From Isoetes taiwanensis (lineage: Eukaryota > Streptophyta > Lycopodiopsida > Isoetales > Isoetaceae), in NCBI GenBank assembly GCA_021234155.1, contig JAJEKV010000002.1:25040617-25104616 (forward strand): a stretch of DNA of 64,000 bases. Direction: 5' to 3'. Shown piece by piece: positions 23,656 to 36,527 of this stretch. Position 1 is the stretch's first letter. Each line of letters begins with the position of its first letter. The translations under genes and the position numbers were made by a program. The notes below the pieces were generated by a model, which was given only the letters and a program-made list of their open reading frames with translations, was not told the DNA's origin and ran no database searches.

Positions 23656-23719
23656 ATATCGTGCAACAAAATGATTCTAGGATTCAATGTGATATGCTAG
23701 GCAGCCTTAACTCTATACT

Positions 23720-25620
23720 TCAATATGAAAGAGGTATTGGATGGCAGGATCCAGCTTGTTATAGTACAAACTTACTGGCTCTAAGCATTATAGTTATAGT
23801 ATAAACGAGACTGGCACTCGATTGCCTACCATCACAATAGTTTACAAAGTGAAGCGTTCTTCTCATGAGATTCCTATTGTCAAGAACCACAAAATAGAAG
23901 TAGGATCGCTTTTATTCCTTGGCACCCAATCGTAAGACGAATCGTGGTATAGCCCAATATTCCGGAATAGAAGTTGGGTTGCTCAATTCTACCTGACTGG
24001 CTGTACTTGTTACTCAACAAGAACTTCACACCATTTTTCACAAGATCTTCCTGTTCTGTGTTGTTCTTCAGTTGTTCTTCGCCGAAAAGGCTTCGCAGGG
24101 GGTTAGATCTTAGAGTGCAAAGACTTTGTAGGGCAAGATCTTTGCAGATCAGTTAGATTTTTGCGTCGAATCTATCAAAGAACCTCTAGAACGTCTGATT
24201 TTTGCCGAATCTCTTCCTAGTCTATTCAAGTCATCTTCAAATCTATTGAAATCAGTGTGAAAAGCAAGAAAAGATCCAAAAACTAGCTCCCCTAGTTCTA
24301 TTTTGTGGGGGAAGGGAAGCACGGGCTCCTCTTTCGCAAAAATTGGCAGATCTGCTTTCGGCTGCCGCCGGTCGCGGGGCCCCTTTTGTGGAAGGGGAGC
24401 CTCTGCTTCCCTTCCCCTATACAATATCCTTAATGTCACCAGCACTATACATGAGATAGAGATCCTTACTCATCTTTAACTGCTGCTTAGATATGTTTTT
24501 AGTATGCATCCAAAAGTGGGACAACACCTACATGTTTCTTCACTCCCCACCAAACCTCCTCACATTCACAAGCCTAGGAGACTAACAGCAAGTCTGAACA
24601 CACAGTGGTAATGCAAGTGATCTAAATCACTTCCCCTTTCAGTTTAACTGCACCTGCAACACAATCTTGCTCAAAAAAACTTTCTAGCAATTCGTATAAC
24701 TCTGTAGGAGCATCCATGCATGCCATGTCCATGTAACACTAACATCTAACAGCCCGGCGCCTTCATCCTTCATTGCCAATTTTCGAGACCCTAACTCTGC
24801 CTGAGCACTTCTGCATGCCTGACCTGCCCTTCTAGCATCCCCTCTCATAATTGAAGAAGCAAATAGAAGACAAAACAAAGGAAGGAAAGAGCAAAATCTT
24901 AACTGACCGCGAGACCATAACCTCAAGCAAAGAATTTTTAGCACAGGATATTTGTTTTGGAATAGCCATGAAATGAAGATAAGAACAACAAAAATACCTT
25001 CTAAGTTAGGCCTCTTGTATCAGACCTTCAGATCCGGCTTCTTGACCCCATAAATGCCATCGCGACCAAAACTTAGGAGCTCGCTCTGCCACGGCAATTA
25101 TTTCTATGTATTTTACTATTTTATACCAATATGCGCCCTTATTATCTAGACATATATAATGCAGTTTGTTATTTTTCATTGTTTTTGTCCCACCCGATTT
25201 TTTCCGCGCAGTCATCTAAATTCATGCAAAATTGACGCGTTTTTGGTCCTATGCATTTTTGCCGTGACACGTTTTGTAAGGTAAGACAGAACTTCGCCCG
25301 GAGCTTGGGACAACTACGGCCAGCTATTCTGCCTCTTCATAAGGCATAGCTTTGGGCACAGCACAACATCCGCCTTCTGCCTCTTCAACGAGCATCTGGG
25401 TGTTGATTACTCCGGCATTGCTTGATTCCGGCGATTTTTCTTTTTCAAAGATCCAGCAGAACAGAGGTAAGTAACCTTTGTTTCTCCTCCGTCCAGATTT
25501 TTGCTTGCTTGCTCTTCCTTCTTGCCATAGCATTGCTTGCTTACTCTTCGAATTTTTTGCTCTTCCAATTTTTTGCGGCCGCCGCCCAGTTGTACGGAGC
25601 CTATCTCCTCGCACGATTGT
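23720..25620. other. Region without a recognisable gene
   Basis: Moderately GC-balanced sequence with only short frames. None shows family motifs on either strand. Confidence 0.4.
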
Positions 25621-25628
25621 GAAAAAAT

Positions 25629-25853
25629 GGCTATGGCCGGAAATACAGCTCTATTTTGTGCTATTGGCTTCAACAAGCTTGAGCATGCAGTAAGAATTGG
25701 GTGTTTCCCCTCTGATCTGTGTTTTTCACTGCAATTTTTGAGCTAGGGTTCGCCAGCCTCTAAAGGGCGGTTACTTAAGTCGCCAGGCTTCCTCTGCTCT
25801 GATCTACTTTGATATTAGTAACGATGAAGAATGGCCACAGATTCACGAATTTA
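25629..25853 (+). CDS. Possible 5' exons of an unrecognised gene
   Basis: Weak case. ATGGCTATGGCCGGAAATAC at about 25629 starts a 22-residue peptide (MAMAGNTALFCAIGF, NKLEHA) that ends at a good donor (GCA/GTAAGAATT). A candidate second exon follows after CGCCAG near 25787 (ASSALIYFDISNDEEWPQIH) and ends AATTTAAG/GTGCAA. Phase fits. No family is recognised and no later exon was found, so this could equally be chance. Confidence 0.25.
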
Positions 25854-25869
25854 AGGTGCAACTCTGCAT

Positions 25870-28390
25870 TTTTGTTCCATTTGCTTGGATGAAATCCCAA
25901 GGACATATCTGGAGATTAGAGTTTTTTGCAGCCCTAAACTCAAATCAATTGTTCCTCACGTTTGTTGCAAAGAATCTAAGCTTTATCCATTGATTTTGTG
26001 GGCACGCACATCATCAATAGCATAAGAGTAGTATTTCTAATCGAGACCCCACCAAGGCCTTCAAAAGGGCGTTGAAATGCCCGCTAAACATGCTATAAAA
26101 TCGAAAACGAAGATGGGATGTCCCCAAAACTGCTTTTTAGACGATCCACCATCTCAGACTTCTTCTGGATCGACAGCAAATGATGGGCAGGGGGTTACCT
26201 CCCCAAAAGAAATTTAAGTAGAAGTGTTCGACCACCTGCAGTTACTACTAGCAATACAAAACCTGTGGCATTTGTACATACTAACAACCGGAAAGGCATC
26301 CCACGCAAGATCCCCATTATGGTAAAAAAAAACCCGGTGAAGCAAAAAGAAGAATTGGGTGTTTTTGGTCCGTGAAACAGTTTCTTTGATTTGCTTCTCT
26401 AACTTAATTGTTAAATTTAACAATGGTGGTGCTTTTTACCGGCTCAACATTGCATCCGGGAAAAAAAATGCGATGGGTTCTTTGTTTTGGGTACAATCAC
26501 CGCTTTTTTTAATTTGGAATTTTGTAGACTATGTATCTAGCCTAGCCCAAGGCAGAAGAATTAGTCGACCCCATTTTTGGAAAGAGGGTGTCTTTTCAAA
26601 CCCTACCTGGCCCAAAAATCGGATGTATTAGATTACTTTTTCTAGATCGTAGAAACAACGAAGAATACTACTGTGATTATGAAGATATGGCAGATTTGGA
26701 TTGAAGGATATGTCTTCCCAAGTTTTGGTCTTTTGGGTGGAAGAATTTTGCGAAGAAATTTGCAGTACCGCCTTCTTTGTTGTTGAAGATGGCCATGAAA
26801 CAAATCAATATTAGAACACAAGAGCACTTCTTGATTCTAGGCCCAACTTTAACAAAAAAAAAAAAAAAAAAAAAAATCTTACATCTCTTTTCTCTTCTCT
26901 TTTCATCAAAGTTAAGTTTTCAAGCTAAAAGGCACTTTAGTCACATAGGAATATGTATCCCATTGAGGTCAATGTGCCATGAAGTCTTTGTGACTTCCAT
27001 GTTGATAGTGGTTTCAGCATTAGCTATCACTTGCTAGCTTTCACAATATTCAAACTTCGTATTGTGCGTCGGCATAGGGAAATGTATAATGCCAAGGCCG
27101 CCGCAATAAATTTCTTGTAGGTAACAATCTTTTATACCCCGTTCATGAAAGGAATGATTATTTTAGGCTAAGGGGAAATTTTATTTAAAAACGATTCGAT
27201 GCATTACCAGTCCCACAGGTTTGGATATCCTACGTGGAGCTAGCTATGATTTAAATTTTCTTCTAAAAAAAAAAAACATTTCTACGTGGACCCTAAAAAA
27301 TCTATTCTATTGTATTCTTAAGTTAAAAAGCACGAAGGCGATAAACTGGCGGTGGCTATGGCCGGCCAAGCTTCAAGGCCATGATTAGCCACTTAAGCAG
27401 CAGCGTGGTTTCGTTAGTTCTAGCGGCATCACTGGGAATAGGAGTTCCTGCGCCTTCACCATCGGATACGTTCGAAAATGTTCCTCAAATTCTGTCAGGT
27501 AGCCAATGTTGGAATTTAGGGTTCTTACAGACCATGTAAATCACGGCATTTTGAATAGGTGCACAACAGGGGCGCCGGATTGAAAGGCCTAATTCAGCAA
27601 AGGCAGAGAATTGCACACGAAAATGCGTTCCAACATGCATCAATGGCGGTGCAGGGGCTCCTGGCGAGGGCCCGCTTAATGTAAGAAGGTAACTGCATGC
27701 CTAAAAATGCCCTTTTTCTCGTGTTGAAAATGCAGATAAGTGTCGAAAATGCTTTTATTTTCTGAAATTTTCATTTCAACCTATTGATGCAGGCCGCTTG
27801 TTGTGTTCAAGGATACCTTTCGGAGCCGACGTTACTGGTTAGTCTTAAATCTTCCAAAGTCTATCTTCCAAAAACCTTGAGCTGAAACTTTGCCAGAAAC
27901 AGAGCGAGCCATTTCTCAATTGTCCATCAGTAAGAAATTTTGTTGTGGTTTGCAGCTTAGTGGAGTGTAGTGCTATCTGTAACCTTATTGGAAATGGAGA
28001 TGATGGACCTTAGAATTATTTGGCCATTTGTCTCTGCTCGATACAAAATCCTAGCAACGTCATCTGACTATAGTATCAATATTGTTCCATGGTTCCCCCT
28101 GATAGAGGTGAGTGGTGACTATGACTAAGAGAAGTGTACACAATATCAACATGGAACAACAAGTTATTGGAAGATAAATCACAAACTATTTGATATCTAG
28201 TCATTTCGAAAGGTTATCTAATTTCATTATGCAGTAGAAAAATAAAATCGTAATTAATTCCTTCCTTGTTTTGACTTTCAACTCTATTTGCTTTTTTGTA
28301 ACAAAAGAAATAACTAGATCATAGCACTTTTGATTACTTTGCATAGGAATTTAATTGTTTTGAAAACATTTTTTATTGAATTAAATCCAA
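25870..28390. other. Region without a recognisable gene; contains an A23 tract
   Basis: No coding motif seen. A run of 23 A lies at 26854-26876 on the plus strand and could mark the 3' end of a retroposed sequence, but no flanking target duplication was recognised. Confidence 0.4.
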
Positions 28391-28394
28391 ACTT

Positions 28395-28444
28395 ACAAAA
28401 GTTTGCACTGGCTACTTTTGAAAGTAGCCAGTGCAAACTTTTGT
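28395..28444. repeat. Perfect 24-bp inverted repeat with 2-bp loop
   Basis: Arms 28395-28418 and 28421-28444 are exact reverse complements (ACAAAAGTTTGCACTGGCTA and so on), separated by TG. A near-perfect palindrome of 50 bp is expected to extrude a cruciform or give a hairpin transcript. Confidence 0.97.
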
Positions 28445-28491
28445 TACCCCCTCAATTACGCAGGCAATTACCCAGTACAACAATTACTAGG

Positions 28492-28570
28492 CATACCCCA
28501 ACTATGCATTACGCCTGGCATATAACCCCCCTTCCATGAGTTACCAGGCGTAATACATAGTTGGGGTGTA
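28492..28570. repeat. 27-bp inverted repeat with 25-bp loop
   Basis: CATACCCCAACTATGCATTA at 28492 and its reverse complement ending at 28570 pair with 24 to 25 of 27 matches. The loop at 28519-28543 contains a C-run. It lies only 48 bp from the perfect palindrome. Confidence 0.92.
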
Positions 28571-28697
28571 GTTACATCGAATAGAGGAGATTACAACTAA
28601 CACTTTACGTAAATAGCATTCCATGTTATAATTTATATGTTCAGACATTTTTTTAATGAAAAAAATGGCATTTAAAAAGTTCAAATTTATGGATATC

Positions 28698-31292
28698 TGA
28701 AACGGACCTAGCCTCTTGGCCTAGGCCGTTGCACCAACACGTTTAACATCTAAGTTAAACATCCAAGATACTCGTATTTGCTCAATAAAGTATAGTCCCA
28801 TTGATCAGATAATTACATACAAGACCACGCTCATCTGAGTTTGGTATACTAACAACTCCTACTAGCTCAACAAGTCCTCCTTATAAGTCACCGAGGATGA
28901 CTCTGGAAAACGCTCCTGCTGTCGCACCCTCATCCCTAGACTCTCCATAGAATCAATCGCGATTCTCATTTCGGGGACGTACCATCTTAAACATACACAA
29001 ACAACACAAGGGGGTTAGTCCACAAGGACTAAGTGGGGAGGAAACATTTCGGGAGCATCCACAACATCAACCACAAAGCAATCTAGCGTATAACATCATC
29101 CACAAAGTAATCTAACATACCCATCAAAGATAAGAACAGCAACAATTTTACTCCTCCTCCACTACGCCCTCGCATTAGTTACAACTCGGGCTACAAGCAT
29201 GTTTACATTCTCATCAATCGGATGTATGTATGTACATATGCTGCGTAATCCTTGGGTTTGCGACCCCAAGGAGACCACTCTCTCCATCCTCATGCATTAG
29301 GGGTTTAACTCATCCGGCCAGCCATCCGCCGGATGAGGAGTTATCTCGGCCATTCCACCCCTCCAGAAGGTGGGCCGTGAAGCGCAACATGCCATCCGTC
29401 TAGCCATCTAGAACGGATGCGGAGTCTAGCCATCTAGAACGGATGCGGAGTCTCACGGCCATTCCACCCCTCCGAAGATGGTCCGTTTGCAATGCAAGAT
29501 GCAATATCACCAATAACCTTCTGGGTTGATCCAATATGATGAGATATCATAGAATCCTCATGCATCTTACTTCCAAGAACAACCACAAAACAATGCAATA
29601 CAATAGAATGAGGTTCATACCAAGATATTTCATAACCCAGTGACAACATCTCATCGCCACATCTCAAAGCAAGAACATGACTTCCTTAACATATAAGCAA
29701 CCATAACTTCCAGGTAATACCATAATTACACTAATGTCCTAGAGACAATTCACATATTCTACTTCATCCTGAGGTCTAAACTCATGAGATGGACTACCAC
29801 TCAGAATCTCTACTAGATAGGCCATAGCATATTCCTAGCAAATATAATGCAACGCTCATACTCCATCCAAAGTACTGGCAATATATCCTTCTATGGTACG
29901 GTATCAAGCTGGCCCCTATTCATAAAGGTTGCATGGAATATCCCACATACAAGATTATAACTCTACCAAGGAAACTCTAGGGTCCCAAATTATAATCACA
30001 ATATTTAAAAGGTTACCTAGGGGACACTTGACGCAACGGCTATCACAACGTTCCAAGATATAACAACGTAGCTGGGCGACCATCTAACTATAACCTAAAG
30101 CAAGTTCGATAGTTAGAATAGAGAATCAAGTAGGGCTTCAAGACCCTAGGATAGTAATACAAACTAGATTCAATAACTTAGAACCTATCAATAATTATTC
30201 ACGTAAGATTCCCATTCCTATGCCTAATAAGTCTTGCAAGACTACAACTCTAAAGAATGGATCCTATTGCTCCATTAATGCATGGTCAATATTCTAAAAC
30301 ATAAAGGTATATTATGGTATGGTCTAAAACCTTAGGATAACAACTAATATAAAAGGATGATTTACCTGACCCTTATATCCCTAAGTTCAAAAAGGAATAC
30401 TTGTGCAAAACATATGCTAGATTCGAACCTAGATCTATAGCCTGAAAGGCTCAACTGCTAACCAACTAATCTACAAGGCTTTCAATGAACTTAAGGGACA
30501 AATAATTATAAAGAACGAGACTTGGAAACCAAAAAGACATATTAGAGGCTGGGATGGAGGCCGAACAGGCCAGAATTCATAAGAAAGACTTTGGTGTGAC
30601 ATAGAACCAAATGAAGATCTATTCTAGCTGAAACAGCCGATTGGGTTTGCCATAGCTGCCGGTTCTACTGCAAGCACCATCAAGCAATACAACAAACCAA
30701 GCACTCATCAAATTCCCAAGCATGCATCAGATCCCCACCTCAGCTTCTCGGATTGATTCTACTTCCTATCGACTGGGTTTGCCTTCCTTGCTTCTATATC
30801 CTCATCACCTTCCCATCTGCAAACTCCTTCCGGTTTCTGCTACTCTTCAACAATTCGGCCAGCCTCTCCTTTTCTAGAGAATAGGTAGAGGAGAACAATA
30901 AACAAGATCCTTCACCAAACCAAGACACCCTCTCCTTTGTTCACATCCAATATATATATACAATGAGTAAATCTCAATGCATATGCATGCTAGACAAGTG
31001 TTGTGCATGCAATCACATGCATGCATGCGCATGTGCATGTGCATGTACATGCATGCAATCTAATGCGAGCTTATCATATTTTACAAGTCCAATACACATT
31101 AATCTAACACCTTCTGCTTATATAACCTTTGCTAATATATTTCTATAGTTTTAAATGCCAATACTAGCATAACCCATGGACGCATATCAACAAGGTCGTT
31201 AGATGATCCGTACCATCTTATACTGAGACAAAGTAAGCCACGTTCAGGTAATTTACGAACGTCATGCCCACAAGGCCACTAGGTTCGTTACA
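28698..31292 (-). repeat. 3' LTR of the LARD element
   Basis: 2595 bp, TG...CA ends. It contains an ATGC/GCATGT-rich simple repeat near 31010-31060 and a tRNA-like segment at 30411-30484. It carries a duplicated GCGGAGTCTAGCCATCTAGAACGG phrase near 29405-29450 that the other LTR lacks, and lacks about 35 bp found at 33690-33725 of the right LTR. Confidence 0.93.
30411..30484 (-). ncRNA. tRNA-Glu-like segment inside the LTR
   Basis: The minus strand has TAGATTAGTTGGTTAG (pol III box A type) and, about 35 bases on, GGTTCGAATCT (box B type), with CTTTCAG between them where an anticodon loop carrying TTC would sit. Order and spacing resemble plant tRNA-Glu(UUC), but the acceptor stem is not well paired, so it is a relic or a tRNA-derived promoter rather than a working tRNA. 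The matching site in the other LTR (34220-34292) has a mutated box B (GTTCAAATCT). Confidence 0.45.
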
Positions 31293-32568
31293 TTCTCCCC
31301 TTGTAAAATTCAACTCATGTCCTCATGAGTTACTTGAGAACCTTAATATGTGGCGTAACTCTACTCAGTAAGGCATTCTAACACTTCTTCTATTACTTTT
31401 CAATGCAAAAGACTAACCTTTAGCCAACTCTAGGGTTTTACGTCTCTTATCCACATATGGTTTTTTGCGATGCTAAGCCACTGCTATGTTCTGGTGCAGT
31501 CTCCTCAATTGCACATTTCTGCCACAATAGCAATAGAACATGGGTATTCCCAATACCCTTCCACATTATACAACAACTTCCTCATTAACCTATATAGGCT
31601 TAAGCTCTACTATTTCCGTCTAAATTGGTGCAGTCGCAACTTAATCTACCACATACTCAAAATACAACTAAGTGCATCAACCTTGCCACTAGCATGTATA
31701 AAGTTTGGAACTAAACTTATAATGAAATTCGTATAAATTATTTACTATACATGTCCAAGCTAACGTAGCAAACATCTGCATAGGGTTAATCTACTTTTTT
31801 CTACTAAGGATAAAATAGCGCACTATGAAATACTAAGCCCACTATGGAAAGAGAGATACTCAGCTCGGACTAGATATGTATTCATGATCATATGACACAT
31901 CTTGGGTGGCCAAATCCAAGAGTGACAAATAAAAATATAATCACATCCCCCATCTGTGTATCTTATGGCTATACAACCCGCACAAGTAAATTCAAGGGAA
32001 CCTAAAAGATTATGAACATAGTTTACTGTGACTTCTCACAAAAAGAACCTATTCAACATAGTTAACAACTTCCTAAACCTTTGAGTTTACTTCTTTAAGC
32101 ACTGTTCATGGGCCCTCACAACCCTAGCACTGATTTTGCGGAAACACTACAACTTCCTACACATGGTCTACTTTAAAGTAACGTGGCAACGTGGTCCACC
32201 ATTAGACAATCTATAAGTATTCGAAACTTGTAGGAACATACCTTCACAATTATCATGGCCCACTGTTCATGCTTTGCATGAAAACATCCGTCTTAACATT
32301 TCACCCTATTTTTGGTAACTTTCGACCAAGCTCCTTGATGAACTGCATTCCATTAGCTTTTCTAGCTTACATAGCACAGAATAATAATCAAAACTTAAGA
32401 TACTATCAATCCCTTAGATCTATGCTCGTTTCTTGTTCCTCTTAACTCATCTTGGCTAGTGCATTTACCAATCACCAAACCATTCTACTTTATAGTAGAA
32501 CCTCTTGAACTCTTAGCCCCTAATTCCCATGGCCCGAAAGTGTCGGAACTTTCCGCTCTGATACCAAC
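31293..32568 (-). other. Internal region of the LARD element, with PPT and PBS
   Basis: Reading the minus strand, the primer-binding site TGGTATCAGAGC is at 32566-32555, two bases from the 5' LTR. The polypurine tract CAAGGGGAGAA ends at the 3' LTR (31293-31303). The 1.2 kb between shows no gag, protease, RT or integrase motif on either strand. Confidence 0.88.
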
Positions 32569-35130
32569 TGAAACGGACCTAGCCCCTTGGCCTAGGCCGT
32601 TGCACCGACACGTTTAACATCCAAGTTAAACATCCAAGATACTCATATAAGTCCTATTGATCAGATAATTACATACAAGACCAAGGTCATCTGAGTTTGG
32701 CATGCTAACAACTCCTACTAGCTCAACAAGTCCTCCTTATAAGTCACCGAGAGTGACTCTGGAAAACGCTCCTGCTGTCGCACCCTCATCCCTAGACTCT
32801 CCATCCGAATACTGCATTCTCAGCTCAGGACGTACCATCTTAAACATACACAAACAATACAAGGGGGTTAGTCCACAAGGACTAAGTGGGGAGGAAACAT
32901 TTCGGGAGCATCCACAACATCAACCACAAAGAAATCTAGCGTATAACATCATTCACAAAGTAATCTAACATACCCATCAAAGATAAGAACAACAACAATT
33001 TTACCTGCTCCACTATGCCCCTGCATTAGTTACAACTCAGGCTACAAGCATGTCTACATTCTCATCAATCGTATGTATGTATGCACATATGCCAAGCGTA
33101 ATCCTTGGGTTGCGACCCCAAGGAGACCACTCTCTCCATCTATACGTACAGGGTTTAACTCATCCGTCAGGCCATCTGGCTCGGATGCGGAGTTACACGG
33201 CCACCCCACCCCTCCGAAGGTGGGCCGTAAATGCAACATGCCATCCGTCTAGCCATCTAGAACGGATGCGGAGTCTCACGACCATTCCACCCCTCCGAAG
33301 ATGGTCCGTTTGCAATGCAAGATGCAATATCACCAATAACCTTACAGGTTGATCCAATATGAGATATCATAGAATCCTCATGCATCTTACTTCCAAGAAC
33401 AACCACAAAACAATGCAATACAATAGAATGAGGTTCATACCAAGATATTTCATAACCCAATGACAACATCTCATCGCCACATCTCAAAGCAAGAACATGA
33501 CTTCCTTAACATATAAGCAACCATAACTTCCAGGTAATACTATAATTACACTAATGTCCTAGAGACAATTCACATATTCTACTTCATCCCGAGGTCTAAA
33601 CTCATGAGATGGACTACCACTCAGAATCTCTACTAGATAGGCCATAGCATATTCCTAGCAAATATAATGCAACGCTCATACTCCATCCATCTAGCATCAT
33701 AGAACCCACCCATTACTCTATCAAAAGTACTGGCGATATATCCTTCTATGGTACGGTATCAAGCGGGCCCCTATTCATAAAGGTTGCATGGAATATCCCA
33801 TATACAAGATTATAACTCTACCAAGGAAACTCTAGGGTCCCAAATTATAATCACAATATTTAAAAGGTTACCTAGGGGACACTTGACGCAACGGCTATCA
33901 CAACGTTCCAAGATATAACAACGTAGCTGGGAGACAAGTAGGGCTTCAAGACCCTAGGATAGTAATACAAACTAGATTCAATAACTTAGAACCTATCAAT
34001 AATTATTCACGTAAGATTCCCATTCCTATGCCTAATAAGTCTTGCAAGACTACAACTCTAAAGAATGGACCCTATTGCTCCATTAATGCATGGTCAATAT
34101 TCTAAAACATAAAGGTATATTATGGTATGGTCTAAACCTTAGGATAACAACTAATATAAAAGGATGATTTACCTGACCCTTATATACCTAAGTTCAAAAA
34201 GAAATACTTGTGCAAAACATATGCTAGATTTGAACATAGGTCTATAGCCTGAAAGGCTCAACTGCTAACCAACTAATCTACTAGGCTTTCAATGAATTTA
34301 AGGGGCAAAATAATTATAAAGAACGTGACTTGGAAACCAAAAAGACATATTAGAGGCTCTCTTTCGCACAGAGATACTGCCAGATTGGCAAACAAGATCA
34401 AAACTGGCTGGGATGGAGGCAGAACAGGCCAGAATTCATAAGGAAGACTTTGGGTGTGACATAGAATCAAATTGAAGATCTATTCTAGCTGAAACAGCCG
34501 ATTGGGTTCGCCATAGCTGTCGGTTCTACTGCAAGCACCATCAAGCAATACAACAAACCAAGCACTCATCAAATCCCCAAGCATGCATAAGATCCCCACC
34601 TCAGTTTCTCGGATTGATTCTGCTTCTTATCGACTGGGTCTGCCTTCCTTGCTTCTATTTCCTCATCACCTTCCCATCTGCAAACTCCTTCCGGTTTCTG
34701 CTACTGTTCTACAATTCGGCCAGCCTCTCCTTTTCTAGAGAATAGGTAGAGGAGAACAATAAACAAGATCCTTCACCAAACCAAGACACCCTCTCCTTTG
34801 TTCACATCCAATATATATATACAATGAGTAAATCTCAATGCATATGCATGATAGACAAGTGTTGTGCATGCAATCACATGCATGCATGCGCATGTGCATG
34901 TACATGCATGCAATCTAATGCATGCTTATCATATTTTACAAGTCCAATCTTCTGCTTATATAACCTTTGCTAATATATTTCTATAGTTTTAAATGCCACT
35001 ACTAGCATAACCCATGGACGCATATCAATAAGGTCGTTAGATGATCCTTACCATCTTATACTGAGACAAAGTAAGCCACTTTCAGGTAAGTTACGAACGT
35101 CATGCCCACAAGGCCACTAGGTTCGTTACA
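32569..35130 (-). repeat. 5' LTR of the LARD element
   Basis: 2562 bp, TG...CA ends, highly similar to the LTR at 28698-31292. Differences concentrate in short indels, several at CAG/CTG sites (for example CAGCTCAGGACG against TTTCGGGGACG). Confidence 0.93.
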
Positions 35131-35135
35131 ATATC

Positions 35136-35740
35136 ATATCATGCAAAAGACATAAAATATTTTTGCAATTCCCTACAACATTATGGGCACACCCTCAAAT
35201 TTGAGCAATGACTAAAAGGGGTACATGGAACAAAATTAAAAGTGCAAGTTGGGAATGGCAAGGTCTTCTAGTAAAAAACAACAATCACTTTTTCTTATAA
35301 AGTGCCCTTGTCCAAAGCTATAGATAATACTTTATGGACAAGACGCAAAAGCCATTCCACTAGAACGTCATTCGAAACCGTTAAGAAAAGATTATAGACC
35401 ATTACATCCATGCAACCTGCAAAAACATGTGGGCTAAGTAATAAACTAGCATCTGAAATAGCTTTGTATCCATCTGTTATCTATAGGTATTCCCCAACAC
35501 AGTCAAACTGAAATTTTGGCATGTGCCTCAAATCCTACAAACAAGTTAGTAATCTTCACAATCTACAGTATTTTTATTATAGATCCCTATAACATAGACA
35601 ACCATAACCATGCCTTCTGTAATCCTTGATAGCTTGTTCATGCCAACCGAAAGTGTCCGAAATTCATCTACATTCACATAGATAGCCAGAGCTTCTGGGT
35701 AACACGCCAAACATGGTATATCAACTTATTAAACAATCAA
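35136..35740. other. Region without a recognisable gene
   Basis: No motif seen; it lies between the LARD element and the inverted end of the large LINE and may be the original insertion target. Confidence 0.4.
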
Positions 35741-36058
35741 TTTCAAATAATTGGAGCTATGGTACAAGTATTGATATGGTACAAAGTAGGTCTCATGGTT
35801 GGAGATGCCACGTTGCTAGTGTTAGGTGTTTCTGCACCCCAACTTGGAGCACCTGGGGTGGATGTTGCAGGAGTAATGGGGTAGCTCTTTGGGGTCCCAG
35901 CACTTGTGGGGGGATGTTTGGGATTATCGCTCTGTGCTTGATGTTGAGGACTTATCTCTTCCTTAGAGCTTGCCTGAGGGTTCTCTTCCAGCCCTTCAAT
36001 TTTTAGATCTGGGAACATTCTGTATATTTCCCACTTGTTGGTCAATTTCAAAGGAAAT

Positions 36059-36116
36059 TTGAAAGAGCAATTGCCACTCTTAACTATTTGAAAGAGCAAT
36101 TGCCACTCTTAACTAT
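36059..36116. repeat. 29-bp tandem duplication in LINE ORF1
   Basis: TTGAAAGAGCAATTGCCACT and nine more bases occur twice in a row, a length not divisible by three, within the DUF4283-type reading frame. Confidence 0.9.
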
Positions 36117-36527
36117 CACGCCTTTGGGTATGCTCGCCTTTGCTGGAATGGCTACACAAATCCTTGGCCTTCTGGCTATAGAGTGTGAGATATAAGCACC
36201 TATTGTGTTAGCAATGACCTTTAAAAACTGGGGTATCAGCATGTCTGGAGGTAGGTGTTCAATCTCCAGCCAGCATGGATTTTGATTGCTGATATTTGAT
36301 GGGGGGAGAATCCAGGAGAATAGTATTGATATAAGATGTATTCCCCCATAAAAGTGTCCGCTGCGCGAGCAACCATCTTATCTACTGCGTCTTCACTTTG
36401 GAATATATGAGGAAGAAGTTGCCCCCTAGTGCCTTTAAAGATTCATGCTGAGGCAAACCTAACCTTTTCAAGTGAGATGACAACCAAAATTCTAGTTTTC
36501 GGAAGTCCAGGAATCCTCCTGTAAAGA

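Larger units (their letters stand above)
17820..23719. repeat. Tandem duplication of a 2.95-kb unit (copies 17820-20770 and 20771-23719)
   Basis: The phrase AAGTGGATCTATCATCGC starts both copies at an offset of 2951 bp. Left of copy 1 reads ATACT, the middle junction reads CTATACT and the right end reads CTATACT, so five bases of microhomology mark the breakpoints. Each copy holds the 3' part of the HAD-domain gene (+), a copia gag remnant (-), its primer-binding site and LTR end, and an unrecognised coding-like fragment (-). Overall identity is very high except at CAG/CTG triplets. Confidence 0.95.
28693..35135 (-). mobile_element. Non-autonomous LTR retrotransposon (LARD type), complete, minus strand
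   Basis: Two LTRs (28698-31292 and 32569-35130) begin TGAAACGGACC and end GGTTCGTTACA. The element is flanked by the 5-bp duplication ATATC at 28693-28697 and 35131-35135. The internal region of 1276 bp has an initiator-tRNA-Met primer site next to the right LTR and a polypurine tract next to the left LTR, which fixes the orientation as minus. No gag or pol motif was found inside. Large LTRs with a short non-coding core fit a large retrotransposon derivative mobilised in trans, presumably by a gypsy-type relative. Confidence 0.92.

Noticed and set aside
26854-26876. Poly-A tract as proof of a retroposed gene copy
   Set aside because: No target duplication or coding sequence was recognised upstream; a simple A-run is as likely.
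30411-30484. Functional tRNA gene
   Set aside because: Boxes A and B are good but the acceptor stem does not pair and the anticodon stem has mismatches; reported as tRNA-like only.
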